From Acetatifactor muris (GTDB lineage Bacteria > Bacillota > Clostridia > Lachnospirales > Lachnospiraceae): 64,000 bases of DNA. The translations under genes and the position numbers were made by a program. This document shows positions 45,322 through 54,851 of this stretch, one piece after another; within the stretch, counting starts at the first letter, position 1; the number at the start of each line of letters is the position of its first letter. The notes below the pieces were generated by a model, which saw only the letters and a program-made list of their open reading frames with translations, ran no database searches and was not told where the DNA came from. The stretch covers positions 1 to 64,000 of the forward strand of contig NZ_JANJZD010000007.1 in assembly GCF_024623325.1 (NCBI RefSeq). Reading direction: 5' to 3'.

Positions 45322-46482
45322 TTAATAGGTCTTACTGTTATCCACAACCACCTGCGATTCCTTTTTCACGATGGTAGAGGTACGGATCTTCTCCTGCAGA
45401 AGTTCATAGAATCTCTCGTCGGGGAAATTTTTCACATCCACTGTTTCTCCGGTCCATGCGCTCAGGTGAATGGCGTTGGAAATAGTCAGACCCAGCAGGC
45501 CCTCCTCGCCTCTGGCCAGGAGCTCCGTGCCCCGCAGTACCGCGGAAGCAAAATTATTCAGAATCCCCACATGCTGCGGGCCCCCGGAAAAATCCGCCGG
45601 AATATTGCATTCCCAGCACTCGGGGCTGCCAAATGGCGCCGTGTTCGTTCTGTTGTGCTCCCTCTCTGATACCACATTTCTGTGAAACACAAGCCGGTTA
45701 TTTTCCACTACCACCTTACCCATATCACAGGCGATTTCCAGCCGGTTGGTTCCCGGCGCTTCGCCGGTGGAAGTGATGTACTCTCCCGTAGTGCCGTTAT
45801 CATACTCAAAGTAGGCCAACACATCATCTTCTACTTCAATATTGTAATATTTTCCGAAGCTGGCCTTGGCAAATATCCTGTCCGGCATGCCGAACATCCA
45901 CTGCCACAGGTCCAGCTGATGGGGATTCTGGTTAATCAAAGCTCCGCCTCCCTCTGTCTTCCAGGCAGAGCGCCAGGTGCTGCTGTCATGATAAGCCTGC
46001 GGTCTGTACCAGTCGGTAATAATCCAGGTAATCCTCTTGATATGTCCAAGGTCCCCTCTGCGTATCATTTCCCGCAGCTTCTGATATACCGGGTTGGTTC
46101 TCTGGTTGTACATAATGCCGAACACTTTATCGCTTTTTGCGGCCGCGGCATTCATCTCTTTCACCTGTCCGGTATATACCCCTGCAGGCTTCTCCGTAAT
46201 TACATGCAGTCCATGATTCAGCGCTTTTATTACCAGCGTCGGATGATCATAATGCGGAGTTGCAACAATCACCACATCACAAAGTCCGCTCTCATACAAT
46301 TCTTCGGCTGACGCGAATACCGGCACCTGCGGATACAGCTGCCTGGCAGTCTCCTGCCTGGCCGGAGAGCTGTCGCAGATGGCTCCTATTTCCATCTCCG
46401 GCACCTTGCCTTCCATTACATTTTTTACATGGCCTGTACCCATGTTGCCAAAGCCAATCACACCTAATTTCAGTTTTTCCAT
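45322..46482 (-). CDS. Gfo/Idh/MocA-family oxidoreductase
   Basis: The 386-residue NAD(P)-dependent sugar dehydrogenase has the Rossmann motif GVIGFGNMGTGH near the N terminus, EKPAGVY (catalytic Lys of the family) at about 97 and GGALINQNPHQLDLWQWMFG with the active-site His. ATG 46482 follows AAAGGAAAAG. It lies 27 bases upstream of the isomerase at 44534, so they are cotranscribed. Confidence 0.93.
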   Translation of the reverse strand: MEKLKLGVIGFGNMGTGHVKNVMEGKVPEMEIGAICDSSPARQETARQLYPQVPVFASAEELYESGLCDVVIVATPHYDHPTLVIKALNHGLHVITEKPAGVYTGQVKEMNAAAAKSDKVFGIMYNQRTNPVYQKLREMIRRGDLGHIKRITWIITDWYRPQAYHDSSTWRSAWKTEGGGALINQNPHQLDLWQWMFGMPDRIFAKASFGKYYNIEVEDDVLAYFEYDNGTTGEYITSTGEAPGTNRLEIACDMGKVVVENNRLVFHRNVVSEREHNRTNTAPFGSPECWECNIPADFSGGPQHVGILNNFASAVLRGTELLARGEEGLLGLTISNAIHLSAWTGETVDVKNFPDERFYELLQEKIRTSTIVKKESQVVVDNSKTY

Positions 46483-46668
46483 TTCTTTTCCTTTCCGCAA
46501 CCCCTCCCGCCCTTTTCCTCCGGACAGGAACACCGCTTTTCATTTTTCCTGTTACTGTGAAAGCCTTCCAATTTGCCTTGCAGAAACCACGAAGCTTTTC
46601 GTGCTCTCTTGCACAAAATCCTAAGTAATCAGAAGGATCACTTTGACAGCCGTGGACCAAACCGCATT

Positions 46669-47523
46669 TCAGAGCACCCGTTCCAGAACACTTTCCAATG
46701 CACGATATGCCAGAGTAAAGGTTCCCTCTCCTCCCTGGGGCAAATCAGCCATTTTATCATCCAGCTCCAGATTTTCAAGCCCTGCAAAGCTGCCCAGATG
46801 AGGTTCAATGCTCAGAAAACCGTCATATCCGCCGGCAAAAAGCTTCTCCAGCACATACTCCACATTGCCGTCTCCCGCCCCTGCGGGCACCACCCTGCCG
46901 TCCGCCAGAAACGCATCTTTAATATGCACATAGGCAATGTGCTCTTTCAGCGCCTGGTAAGCCTTTCTGGTATCCTGACCGCACTGTACAAAATTTGCCG
47001 GGTCAAACACCGCACGAAAATGAGCACAACCCAATTCTGTCATCAGATCCGCACACCTTTCCACCGTATCGCCATAAATGTCCTTCTCGTTTTCATGCAG
47101 CAGAACCACTCCGTGCTCTTTTGCACAGGCAATCATTCTGCGAAGGCGGGTCAGCACCTCTTCCCGCTCCTGTTCACTCCATTCTTCTCCGCCCTGATGA
47201 TAGAAACTGAACATCCGAATATACCTGACATCCAGCATCCCGGCAATCTCCACCACCCTTCTGAACTGGGCAAAATGCTCCTCGAAATCCCCCTCAAGAT
47301 TCACCTTGCCAATAGGAGAGCCTATGGAAGAAACCCTGATTTCGTTGGCCGCCATTTTCTCCTTCAACGCAGTAACTTCGGCATCAGAAAGGTCGGCAAT
47401 GCTTTTGCCGTCAATTCCTCTGGGCTCAAAATACTTGATATTCAGTTTCTTCAGCACTCGAAACTGAGTGTCAATGTCCTCTGCGATTTCATCCGAAAAA
47501 CCGCTTATTTTTTCATAGTTCAT
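46669..47523 (-). CDS. Sugar phosphate isomerase/epimerase (IolE-like TIM barrel)
   Basis: The 284-residue protein is a second xylose-isomerase-like barrel: YFEPRGIDG, VLLHENEKDIYGD, VFDPANFVQCG, YVHIKDAF and FLSIEPHLG carry the metal ligands. The ATG at 47523 gives the usual family N terminus (MNYEKISGFSDEI). It is separated from the dehydrogenase by 186 bases that hold only a small CACGAA/TTCGTG hairpin, but it is on the same strand and pathway type. The AraC regulator is divergent from it. Confidence 0.88.
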   Translation of the reverse strand: MNYEKISGFSDEIAEDIDTQFRVLKKLNIKYFEPRGIDGKSIADLSDAEVTALKEKMAANEIRVSSIGSPIGKVNLEGDFEEHFAQFRRVVEIAGMLDVRYIRMFSFYHQGGEEWSEQEREEVLTRLRRMIACAKEHGVVLLHENEKDIYGDTVERCADLMTELGCAHFRAVFDPANFVQCGQDTRKAYQALKEHIAYVHIKDAFLADGRVVPAGAGDGNVEYVLEKLFAGGYDGFLSIEPHLGSFAGLENLELDDKMADLPQGGEGTFTLAYRALESVLERVL

Positions 47524-47755
47524 GTCAATATCCCGCCTTTCCTGCATCTTGTATCCTTTTCCTGTGACAGTTCACTGTCCTGTCTGGACTATCTGCTTTC
47601 ATAATCCTATCTTAGTACATCTTTTTTTCAAATAATATATTGTTTCTTGCGCAAAAGATTGCATTTCTTGCCCTGTTATCTTACAATATAACTATGGCCT
47701 GACTATTCTGCTCCGGCAGACAATTCCTGTTGAATTTTTCGGATGGAGGTACCTC

Positions 47756-48553
47756 ATGGAATCCTGCTACACAATCGGCGAATCCTTTCATTCTGCTCCT
47801 ACTAATGCATATTTTCAGCTCCATAATCACAGTGATTACGAAATGCTCCTGTTTCTGGAGGGGGATGCCAGATATATCGTCGAAGATAATATATACTCTC
47901 TGGAGCCGGGCGACCTGATCCTGATCCGCAAGCATGAATTCCACCGCATCTACCACAACAGTTCTTCTCCTTATAAACGTGTGGTCCTGATGGTTTCTCC
48001 GCTTTTTTTCCAGGAAAATGCCTGTGCCGAATATGAGGCACAGTTTCTGACTGTTCCTGCCGGCACAGGCCACAAAATCACCGCAGACACAGTCCGTTCC
48101 AGCGGCTTATATGATGCTTTCCTGAGGTATAAAAAATACTCTGAAGATTATAAATTACCTTTCGATATTCCTGTCCTGAAATCCATCATTACAGAAATTC
48201 TGTACCTGATTAATCAGGTCAGTCATTTCTCCTCCTCCGATTTTACAACCAATCCGGTGAAATCCATTATCCTGTACCTGAACGGTAATTACACTGGTGA
48301 AATCACCCTGGATGCCCTTCAGGAGAAATTTTTTATCTCCAAATATCACCTTTGCAGGGAATTCCGCAAAGCCACCGGACTCACTGTCCACGAATATGTC
48401 CGTCGGAAACGTCTCACAAAAGTACACGAGCTCCGTTCCCAGGGACTGCGTATCGGCGATGCTGCCGTGGAGGCAGGCTTCCGGGATTATTCTTCTTTTT
48501 ACAGAGCCTTCCGGAAAGAATATGGAACACCGCCCAAAAAGGATTTGGCTTAA
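47756..48553 (+). CDS. AraC-family transcriptional regulator with cupin sensor domain
   Basis: The 265-residue protein has an N-terminal cupin-like sugar-sensing domain (HNHSDYEMLLFLEGDARYIVEDNIYSLEPGDLILI) and two AraC helix-turn-helix motifs (ITLDALQEKFFISKYHLCREFRKATG and IGDAAVEAGFRDYSSFYRAFRKEYG). GGAGGT lies before the ATG. It is divergent from the isomerase/dehydrogenase cluster and probably controls it. Its stop codon overlaps the convergent permease stop. Confidence 0.93.
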   Translation: MESCYTIGESFHSAPTNAYFQLHNHSDYEMLLFLEGDARYIVEDNIYSLEPGDLILIRKHEFHRIYHNSSSPYKRVVLMVSPLFFQENACAEYEAQFLTVPAGTGHKITADTVRSSGLYDAFLRYKKYSEDYKLPFDIPVLKSIITEILYLINQVSHFSSSDFTTNPVKSIILYLNGNYTGEITLDALQEKFFISKYHLCREFRKATGLTVHEYVRRKRLTKVHELRSQGLRIGDAAVEAGFRDYSSFYRAFRKEYGTPPKKDLA

Positions 48554-49683
48554 TTCCTGCTCACCTGATGCCTGCAGTAACGCATCCCTCCCAGTACCAG
48601 CCCCAGGACAGCCGCCGTCAGAGCGATACCTGCCAGCAGCCCCTTTGCATTAGACGGCGCTTCCAGAAATATTCCCGGGAAAGAGAAGGGCATAGCATAA
48701 CAGATATAATGGAAAAACGCATTCACTCTTCCCATGGGAAGCATATCCAGGACCACCCTCATACACGCAAATGGCCCCATATACACCAGCAGCGAAATAA
48801 TCAGCGCGGAAAATGTCTTCCTGCACCCTGCGGACACGGCAAGTACCAATATGCTCAATACCACTACAGAGAACCATCCGCTGAGATATAAAAGCAATAT
48901 TGCTCTCCCCAACGACATAAGCCCCTCCTCAACATGCATGGTTCTTCCTGCCAGGGTACTGCCCACCTTCAGACTTTCACTTCCGTAAATGGTCAGCTGT
49001 TCCAGGAAAATAATGGCACAAAGCATCCAGTAAAACAATGACGCAAAGCCTGCCCCCGTAAGTATACGTATCCACCAGAGCCTGATACGTCCTTTCTCTG
49101 TGGCCAGAATAATATCCGCTGTGCGAAACGCATAATCCTCAGAGAACATCGGGCACAATGCTATGGATATAGTCACACATGCCAGTATATAGGCAATCAA
49201 AAATATATCCCAATATCCGTTCCCTCCATTTCCGGCGTACCCAAACCAGACATTTCCCTGCAGATACTGGTTCCCGGTCAAGTCCTCCGGCAGCACATAC
49301 ACAGTCTCCCCATCTTCTCCCTGAATCGCTCTGCAGAACCATTTGGCCACAAATCTGTTGCAGTAATTATCATTTCCTCCATCCGCAGCCGCCGCGGTCA
49401 TTCCTTCCAGGGTCGTGGAACGGTTATCGTAATTAACTGGCGGTCCGTACTTTTCCCAGATTGCACGCACCGTGTCCTCAGTCAGCGGACCTGTAAAAGC
49501 GGCTGTTATCTCCTTATCTCTGGCCACCGCCGCTTCCCCGTGATAAATGATACCCCCATCTATTACACCCTCTCCCCAGAGGGTATTACCCAGACTGAAA
49601 TATATCACTGTCAGAGTTGTCACCAGCATGGCAGCCAAAGCGGTTTTCCTTGAAATAATGCGGTATATCTCCGTCTTAATCAT
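48550..49683 (-). CDS. ABC transporter permease of the sigma-factor operon
   Basis: The 377-residue membrane protein has one N-terminal helix, an external domain (about 40-170) with several aromatic and Gly-rich segments, and five more helices, as in ABC-2 exporter permeases. The ATG at 49683 overlaps the end of the ATPase gene by eight bases, with GGAGGGGGAG before it. It is the last gene of the sigma-anti-sigma-like-ATPase-permease series. The substrate is unknown. Confidence 0.8.
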   Translation of the reverse strand: MIKTEIYRIISRKTALAAMLVTTLTVIYFSLGNTLWGEGVIDGGIIYHGEAAVARDKEITAAFTGPLTEDTVRAIWEKYGPPVNYDNRSTTLEGMTAAAADGGNDNYCNRFVAKWFCRAIQGEDGETVYVLPEDLTGNQYLQGNVWFGYAGNGGNGYWDIFLIAYILACVTISIALCPMFSEDYAFRTADIILATEKGRIRLWWIRILTGAGFASLFYWMLCAIIFLEQLTIYGSESLKVGSTLAGRTMHVEEGLMSLGRAILLLYLSGWFSVVVLSILVLAVSAGCRKTFSALIISLLVYMGPFACMRVVLDMLPMGRVNAFFHYICYAMPFSFPGIFLEAPSNAKGLLAGIALTAAVLGLVLGGMRYCRHQVSRN

Positions 49684-50554
49684 GCTCCCCCTCCTCCCTG
49701 AAATAATACAGATACACGTCTTCCAGATCCGGGTCCGCCGGCACTGCTGTCTCCAGCGGCCGCATGTCCGACACAATCCGCAGTCTGACCCCCTGCTCCG
49801 TATTCCTCAGGTTGCTCACGGAGAACCGTGCCTGATATTTTTCCGTATCCTCCGGACACACGTAACATTCCCACACTTTCCCCCGGGCCCTCTCCAGCAT
49901 GTGATCAATGTCTCCCGTGGTCAGCAGCTCTCCGGCCTTCATCAGGAGAATTTCATCCGCTATATATTCCACATCCGATACAATATGTGTGGACAGGATA
50001 ATGATCCTGTCTCTGGACAGGGAGCTGATGATATTGCGGAACCGAATGCGCTCCTTCGGATCCAGCCCTGCCGTGGGTTCGTCCAGAATCAGAATTTCCG
50101 GATCATTCAAAAGTGCCTGTGCAATTCCCAGTCTTCGAATCATACCTCCTGAAAAAGTTTTTATCTTCCGCCCCTTATCCGACTCCAGCCCCACCTTTTT
50201 CAGCAGTTCTTCCGCCTTTTCCTCTGCCTGTCTTCTGGGTATGGCCTTCAATGCCGCCAGATACAGCAGAAATCTTTTTGCCGTAAACTCAGGATAATAG
50301 CCGAAATCCTGCGGCAGATATCCCAAAATCCTCCTGTATTCCGGTCCCAGCTTTCCCACCTCTGTTCCATCGTACAGTATCCTGCCCTCCGTCGCCTCCA
50401 GAATTCCGCAGATTATTCGCAAAAGAGTGGTTTTTCCGGAGCCGTTGGCCCCCAGCAGCCCATATACGCCCCTGGTAAGCTTCATGGAAATTCCGTTTAC
50501 AGCTGCCCTGCTGCCGTATTTCTTCGTCACTCCCTCCAAAGTCAGTTCCAGCAT
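49676..50554 (-). CDS. ABC transporter ATPase of the sigma-factor operon
   Basis: The 292-residue ATPase has Walker A GANGSGKTT, signature TFSGGMIRRLGIAQALL, Walker B ILILDEPTAGLD and His in LSTHIVSD. ATG 50554 follows GAGGAGAAACG; the longer open frame upstream is a shadow of the preceding gene. It overlaps that gene by 13 bases and the permease by eight. The pair resembles bacteriocin/antimicrobial-peptide exporter modules; that role is inferred. Confidence 0.92.
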   Translation of the reverse strand: MLELTLEGVTKKYGSRAAVNGISMKLTRGVYGLLGANGSGKTTLLRIICGILEATEGRILYDGTEVGKLGPEYRRILGYLPQDFGYYPEFTAKRFLLYLAALKAIPRRQAEEKAEELLKKVGLESDKGRKIKTFSGGMIRRLGIAQALLNDPEILILDEPTAGLDPKERIRFRNIISSLSRDRIIILSTHIVSDVEYIADEILLMKAGELLTTGDIDHMLERARGKVWECYVCPEDTEKYQARFSVSNLRNTEQGVRLRIVSDMRPLETAVPADPDLEDVYLYYFREEGEHD

Positions 50555-51324
50555 AACGTTTCTCCTCTCCTGATTTTTCCGTATATTCGCCGCAGCTGCC
50601 ACAGAAAAAATGCCGTTCCCGCAGCCAGGAAAGTCACCCACAGCCATAGATATGCCTCCGTGTAAAGCCGGGACGGTGTCATCACAAGTACACACACCAC
50701 GCTTCCAGTCAGCAAAAACAATACCAGCTGCCCATATCTTCCCCTGGCACTCCGAAACACTGTGACATACAGAAGGCAGCATCCGTTCGACAGCACAAAA
50801 GGTACCAGTATATACAGACATACCTGCACAAAAGGAACAGAAGTATTCTCCGAGATTCTGAGCCCGCACAGCAGCAGAACCAGAATGTCCGCAGTACCGG
50901 ATAAAATCATCCGAATGGTCCACATCTGAGGCAGATTCAGATAGCAGCTCTGTTCCAGCTCCGCCATACCCCTGGAAAAATGTCTCCCCAGATCTCCGCA
51001 GGCAATTACTCCCATCCATGCGGCCATTACGGAAATCCACTGCAGATAATCCTTCAGTGCCCCATGCAGTGCGGCGGTTCTCCCCAGCCATATCAGCAGT
51101 ATCATTACTACACTTGCCTGCATTACCCAGAACCCGGAAGAAATATACTGCAGCTCGATCAATGCAAGTTCCCCCCAGGAAGGAGTATGGCAAATCCTTT
51201 TTCGCCGAATCCATCCTTCAATCTCCTCCATGGCCTGCTTTTTCGCTTCGGCATCCGGCTGCATCCGACGCAGCTGCCCGCAGACTTTCTCCATCCTTTT
51301 GAGTTCCTCTCTCTCTTTTTTCAA
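50542..51324 (-). CDS. Six-helix membrane protein next to the sigma factor (possible anti-sigma)
   Basis: The 260-residue protein begins with a charged cytoplasmic helix region (EREELKRMEKVCGQLRRM... to about 45) and then has about six membrane segments. It is directly downstream of, and overlaps, an ECF-type sigma factor gene, the typical place of an anti-sigma factor, but no zinc-finger HHCC motif is present. The start is TTG 51324 (sharing bases with the sigma stop) or ATG 51294. A regulatory role is inferred only from position. Confidence 0.7.
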   Translation of the reverse strand: MKKEREELKRMEKVCGQLRRMQPDAEAKKQAMEEIEGWIRRKRICHTPSWGELALIELQYISSGFWVMQASVVMILLIWLGRTAALHGALKDYLQWISVMAAWMGVIACGDLGRHFSRGMAELEQSCYLNLPQMWTIRMILSGTADILVLLLCGLRISENTSVPFVQVCLYILVPFVLSNGCCLLYVTVFRSARGRYGQLVLFLLTGSVVCVLVMTPSRLYTEAYLWLWVTFLAAGTAFFLWQLRRIYGKIRRGETLCWN

Positions 51325-51932
51325 TCCAGAAAATCCTCCTTTCTCAGTAAATTCTGCAGTTTCTCCATTCCCTGTTTCACCCGGGACTTCACCGTTGAAA
51401 CTGACACTCCCGTCAGATGTCCTATTTCCCTGTATTTCAGCTCATACAGATAATGCAGCAGAATGGCTTCTCTCTGTATTTCAGGCAGTTGCGCCAAAGC
51501 CCGCATCAGTCTGTGGTGAACATCCGCTTCTATCACCTGTCGTTCGGGGCAGGATTGTTCCGGCAGATCCTGACTCCACTCACACAGAGCATCCGTTGCC
51601 GGCCTCCGTTCTCCTTCTCTTCCGAAGTCGTCATCCCCCGGCACGTGTCCGCAGAAGAACCTTTCGGCTTCCCGTCCCTTTTCCTTCAGGTAATTTCTGC
51701 ACACATTCATGGCAATAGTCAGCAGATACCCCTTCAGATTTCTGTCACGGTATCCTTCTACATATCGAATAAACCGCAGAAATGTCTCCTGAGCCAGATC
51801 ATATGCATCCTCCCGGCTGCCTGTCTGAAAAGCGCAGAAACGAAAGATATCGTCATAATATTTTCCGGCGATATCCTGAAGATATTTCTTATCCCCTTTC
51901 TGAATGGCATGTATCCAATGACGTTCGTCCAC
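51321..51932 (-). CDS. ECF-type RNA polymerase sigma factor
   Basis: The 203-residue protein has region 2 (YDDIFRFCAFQTGSREDAYDLAQETFLRFI) and region 4 (LPEIQREAILLHYLYELKYREIGHLTGVSVSTVKSRVKQGMEKL). The unusual GTG start at 51932 is strongly supported by AAAGGAGGAGC; the upstream part of the open frame has no family match. A long acidic linker (about 95-135) separates the domains. It heads a four-gene overlapping operon and probably drives it. Confidence 0.92.
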   Translation of the reverse strand: MDERHWIHAIQKGDKKYLQDIAGKYYDDIFRFCAFQTGSREDAYDLAQETFLRFIRYVEGYRDRNLKGYLLTIAMNVCRNYLKEKGREAERFFCGHVPGDDDFGREGERRPATDALCEWSQDLPEQSCPERQVIEADVHHRLMRALAQLPEIQREAILLHYLYELKYREIGHLTGVSVSTVKSRVKQGMEKLQNLLRKEDFLD

Positions 51933-52003
51933 AGCTCCTCCTTTGCATCCGTTTTCACAGTAACCCCACAAAAAATATAACCGTTTCAAGCTGAAAAAAG
52001 TTT

Positions 52004-52046
52004 TAAAAAAGAACCCTGTTCTGCAAAAAATTGCTTACAGGGTTCT
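52004..52046 (-). terminator. Intrinsic terminator of the membrane glycosyltransferase gene
   Basis: Perfect 10-bp arms AGAACCCTGT (52010-52019) and ACAGGGTTCT (52037-52046). On the minus strand they are followed by TTTTTT. It ends transcription from 52072. Confidence 0.85.
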
Positions 52047-52071
52047 CTTATCCACAAATATTCTTTTTTCT

Positions 52072-53676
52072 CTACCTGCCCCTCACCACAAAATACGCAT
52101 CATAAAAAGAACTAATCTCATATTCCTCAGAGGGAAACAGTCCTATTTCCGGCGCCCGGATCAGATATACCACCGATCTGCCCTGATTTTCCTCCACTAT
52201 TTCTTTGGTCACATCCTGAAAACGGTACCTTTCCTGAAAGGGAAGCACTTCTGCACCATTCTGTATATTGCTGATTCCCTGATAATAAGCAGCATCAATT
52301 TCATGACAGTACATGGTGAGAATCTCTCCCACCATCGTCACTCCCTCTCCCTGGGGGTCCGGTGTAATATAATAATAATCACAGGAAATTGTTTTTGCAT
52401 AGTTCAGTGCATTTATATAGGGTTCATAATAATAAATACGGCTCACATCCGCCCACTCTCCGAAGTAATTCCGGGCAAACAGCATAGCCAGAACAGCATA
52501 GGCACCGCCAACAGGAATCACCAGAAGCTTCCATTTTCGAATGCACCACACAATTCCCACACCCGCGATCAGCAGCACTGGATAAAATATAATATTAATT
52601 CGGTTAATTGTTACCTCCCTGGTGACAATCCCAACCCAGATACCCATAAACAGCCATACCAGAAGCACAATATAGGGAATCCGCTTTTTCGCTTCCTCTT
52701 CCTCCCTGATTTTTCCCAGAACAACCAGAAACCCCGGGACAAAGAAGCCTACTGTCAGATAGTATACAGGCCCGAATTTAACTATTGTATTGGTGGCGCT
52801 TTTGTCTCCGTTTCCCCATACCACAGAAAAGGTTCGCAGAAGATTTTTACCTAACTGTTCCCATGAAAAGTTTAACAGCAGGATATCCTTTGAGCGCATA
52901 CTTTGTGGGAAATAGGGAATCGTAAAAAATGGCGTCTCTATGGACTCCATACCGAACATATTAATGAACATAGTCAGGAATTCCGGTAATGCCGTAATAA
53001 AGTAAACCAGAATGCAGACAGACAGCTCTTTCCAGTTTACCTGATGTAACCGAAACAGGCACACTGCCATAATCACCAGAAACAGCGGCACGGAATAATT
53101 TGCCACACCATAGCAATAGGAGCACAGCCCGAAAAAAACCATGGAAATCATCAAAAACAACTTTTTCTTCATTCCTGCAATCAGAAAACATACACCAAAC
53201 AGGAAAACATGTGGAAACATATTGCAGTCAAAAGCCCACCTGCTCTGCATATAATGCCAGGGACATATAATTCCCAGAACAGTCGCTGCCACCGCCAGTT
53301 CCTTTCCGCCGGTCTGTCTCCCCAAAAGATACAATGCCAGCAATCCCAGACAGCTGACAATCAGCATGGGAAGACGTATGGAAAACGTGGAAAACCCAAG
53401 CAATTTGATAAAAGGCATCATGCAATAAGAAAGCAGCACGCTCATCTGCCCCCCTATCCAGGCAGTAAAGTGGACGGGATACCGCATTCCGAACCGGTCC
53501 GTTCCGTATTCTGCCAGAGCTCTGGCATCTACTGCCGCCATTGCCTCATCCTGATGTACCCCCACAGGTATCATGCCGAAATGATACGCCCTGATAAAAA
53601 TCCCAGTAAACAAAAGAACTGCTGCAAAAAATAACTCCGTTTTCGGATTTTTCAGGAATTGTTTTATCCTGTTCAT
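52072..53676 (-). CDS. Membrane glycosyltransferase, GT-C/PMT type (family 39-like)
   Basis: The 534-residue protein has about 11 membrane helices, with a first external loop holding GVHQDEAMAAVDARAL; the acidic pair just after the first helix is the catalytic mark of GT-C transferases. A large C-terminal soluble domain (about 400-534) follows. Such enzymes move a sugar from a polyprenyl carrier to a glycan or lipid outside the cell. The acceptor is unknown. Confidence 0.8.
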   Translation of the reverse strand: MNRIKQFLKNPKTELFFAAVLLFTGIFIRAYHFGMIPVGVHQDEAMAAVDARALAEYGTDRFGMRYPVHFTAWIGGQMSVLLSYCMMPFIKLLGFSTFSIRLPMLIVSCLGLLALYLLGRQTGGKELAVAATVLGIICPWHYMQSRWAFDCNMFPHVFLFGVCFLIAGMKKKLFLMISMVFFGLCSYCYGVANYSVPLFLVIMAVCLFRLHQVNWKELSVCILVYFITALPEFLTMFINMFGMESIETPFFTIPYFPQSMRSKDILLLNFSWEQLGKNLLRTFSVVWGNGDKSATNTIVKFGPVYYLTVGFFVPGFLVVLGKIREEEEAKKRIPYIVLLVWLFMGIWVGIVTREVTINRINIIFYPVLLIAGVGIVWCIRKWKLLVIPVGGAYAVLAMLFARNYFGEWADVSRIYYYEPYINALNYAKTISCDYYYITPDPQGEGVTMVGEILTMYCHEIDAAYYQGISNIQNGAEVLPFQERYRFQDVTKEIVEENQGRSVVYLIRAPEIGLFPSEEYEISSFYDAYFVVRGR

Positions 53677-53741
53677 TTTTTACCCTCATTTTTATTTTTC
53701 TTTTGAAAACAGGAATATTTTACCAGACTTCCGATTGCCCG

Positions 53742-54794
53742 TCAACAATTCCGCAAATGACCTTTCCCTTCTATGCTCAGCCAGGTCTGATAAATAATGA
53801 CAAAGCCCAGCGGACCGCCGATAATTCCCCAGAGTCCGAAAAGTTTGATTCCCGCATATATAGACAGCAAAATCGCAATGGGAGATACGCCCAGCTTCCT
53901 GCCGATCAATTTAGGTTCCAAAATTTCCCTGATAAAAATGCACGCCACATATACCAGTATGCAGATAATCCCCGTCATATAATTCCCGTAAAAAAACTGC
54001 TGTATGCCAAGCGGAACCAGCACGACTCCTGTTCCGATAAAAGGCAGTGCATCGAGAATTCCCGCCAAAAGCCCCCATAATACGCCATACTGTATCCCGC
54101 TGAGTCCCAATACCACAGCTGCCAGCGCGGCAATGATACTCATAATAATAATCTGTGCCTTTATATAAGTAGCAATATACCGTATAATTCCGCAGATAAT
54201 TTCCAGATAGACATAGCATTCCTCCCTGTCCAGCAGCCGATTCATTATATCGTCATAGTCCTTTGCAAGCAGCACTGTGGCAATCAGAAATGTAACCAGA
54301 AATCCTCCCACTGCGGCGACTGTCTTCACATAAGTCAGAGACTGGGAAAGCATCCCCGGCAGGAGTTCCAGCTGAAAATAATCCATTGCTTCCTGAATCC
54401 CCGTGAGAAGAAGCTCTTCCAGATACAGATTGTCTATTCCCAAAGTCCTGCCCACCACATTACAGATGTCATGAACGAAGCCGGACAGTTCCGTTTCCAG
54501 CGAATCCAGTCTGCTCACCAGTTCGGGCAGGCTTCCCACAATCCAGGAAAAAAGAACCCAAATCAGCACCGCCAGGATTCCGCAGGCCAGCAACAGCAGA
54601 AAGATAGCGCCTATCTGTCGATGAATCTTCAGTTTCTTCTGCATTTTCTGGAGTAAAGGTCCAAAAATTGTCACAAATAACATGGCTGTAAGAACCGGTG
54701 CCGTGAGAGGCGCAATAAATTTCAGGAAAAAATAAACTGCCCCCGACGTCAGGAGCAGTACAATCAATCTGTTGTCTTTGATTTTCTCTACCAT
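53742..54794 (-). CDS. AI-2E family transporter (TqsA/YdiK-like)
   Basis: The 350-residue protein has about eight membrane helices and the AI-2E family core: PLTAPVLTAMLFVTIFGPLLQKMQ, LPFIGTGVVLVPLG and ILEPKLIGRKLGVSPIAILLSIY. Members export autoinducer-2, polyamines, or ions by various reports; the substrate here is undetermined. The ATG at 54794 or a TTG two codons upstream is the start. Confidence 0.9.
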   Translation of the reverse strand: MVEKIKDNRLIVLLLTSGAVYFFLKFIAPLTAPVLTAMLFVTIFGPLLQKMQKKLKIHRQIGAIFLLLLACGILAVLIWVLFSWIVGSLPELVSRLDSLETELSGFVHDICNVVGRTLGIDNLYLEELLLTGIQEAMDYFQLELLPGMLSQSLTYVKTVAAVGGFLVTFLIATVLLAKDYDDIMNRLLDREECYVYLEIICGIIRYIATYIKAQIIIMSIIAALAAVVLGLSGIQYGVLWGLLAGILDALPFIGTGVVLVPLGIQQFFYGNYMTGIICILVYVACIFIREILEPKLIGRKLGVSPIAILLSIYAGIKLFGLWGIIGGPLGFVIIYQTWLSIEGKGHLRNC

Positions 54795-54851
54795 AACCAA
54801 TGCCTGCCATCCTTTTCTTTCTTTTATTAGTATGGTAGATTTTATCTTAGT

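Noticed and set aside
44534..47523. Complete myo-inositol catabolic operon
   Set aside because: Two isomerase-like barrels and one dehydrogenase fit many sugar pathways, and no iolC, iolD or iolB-type gene is present.
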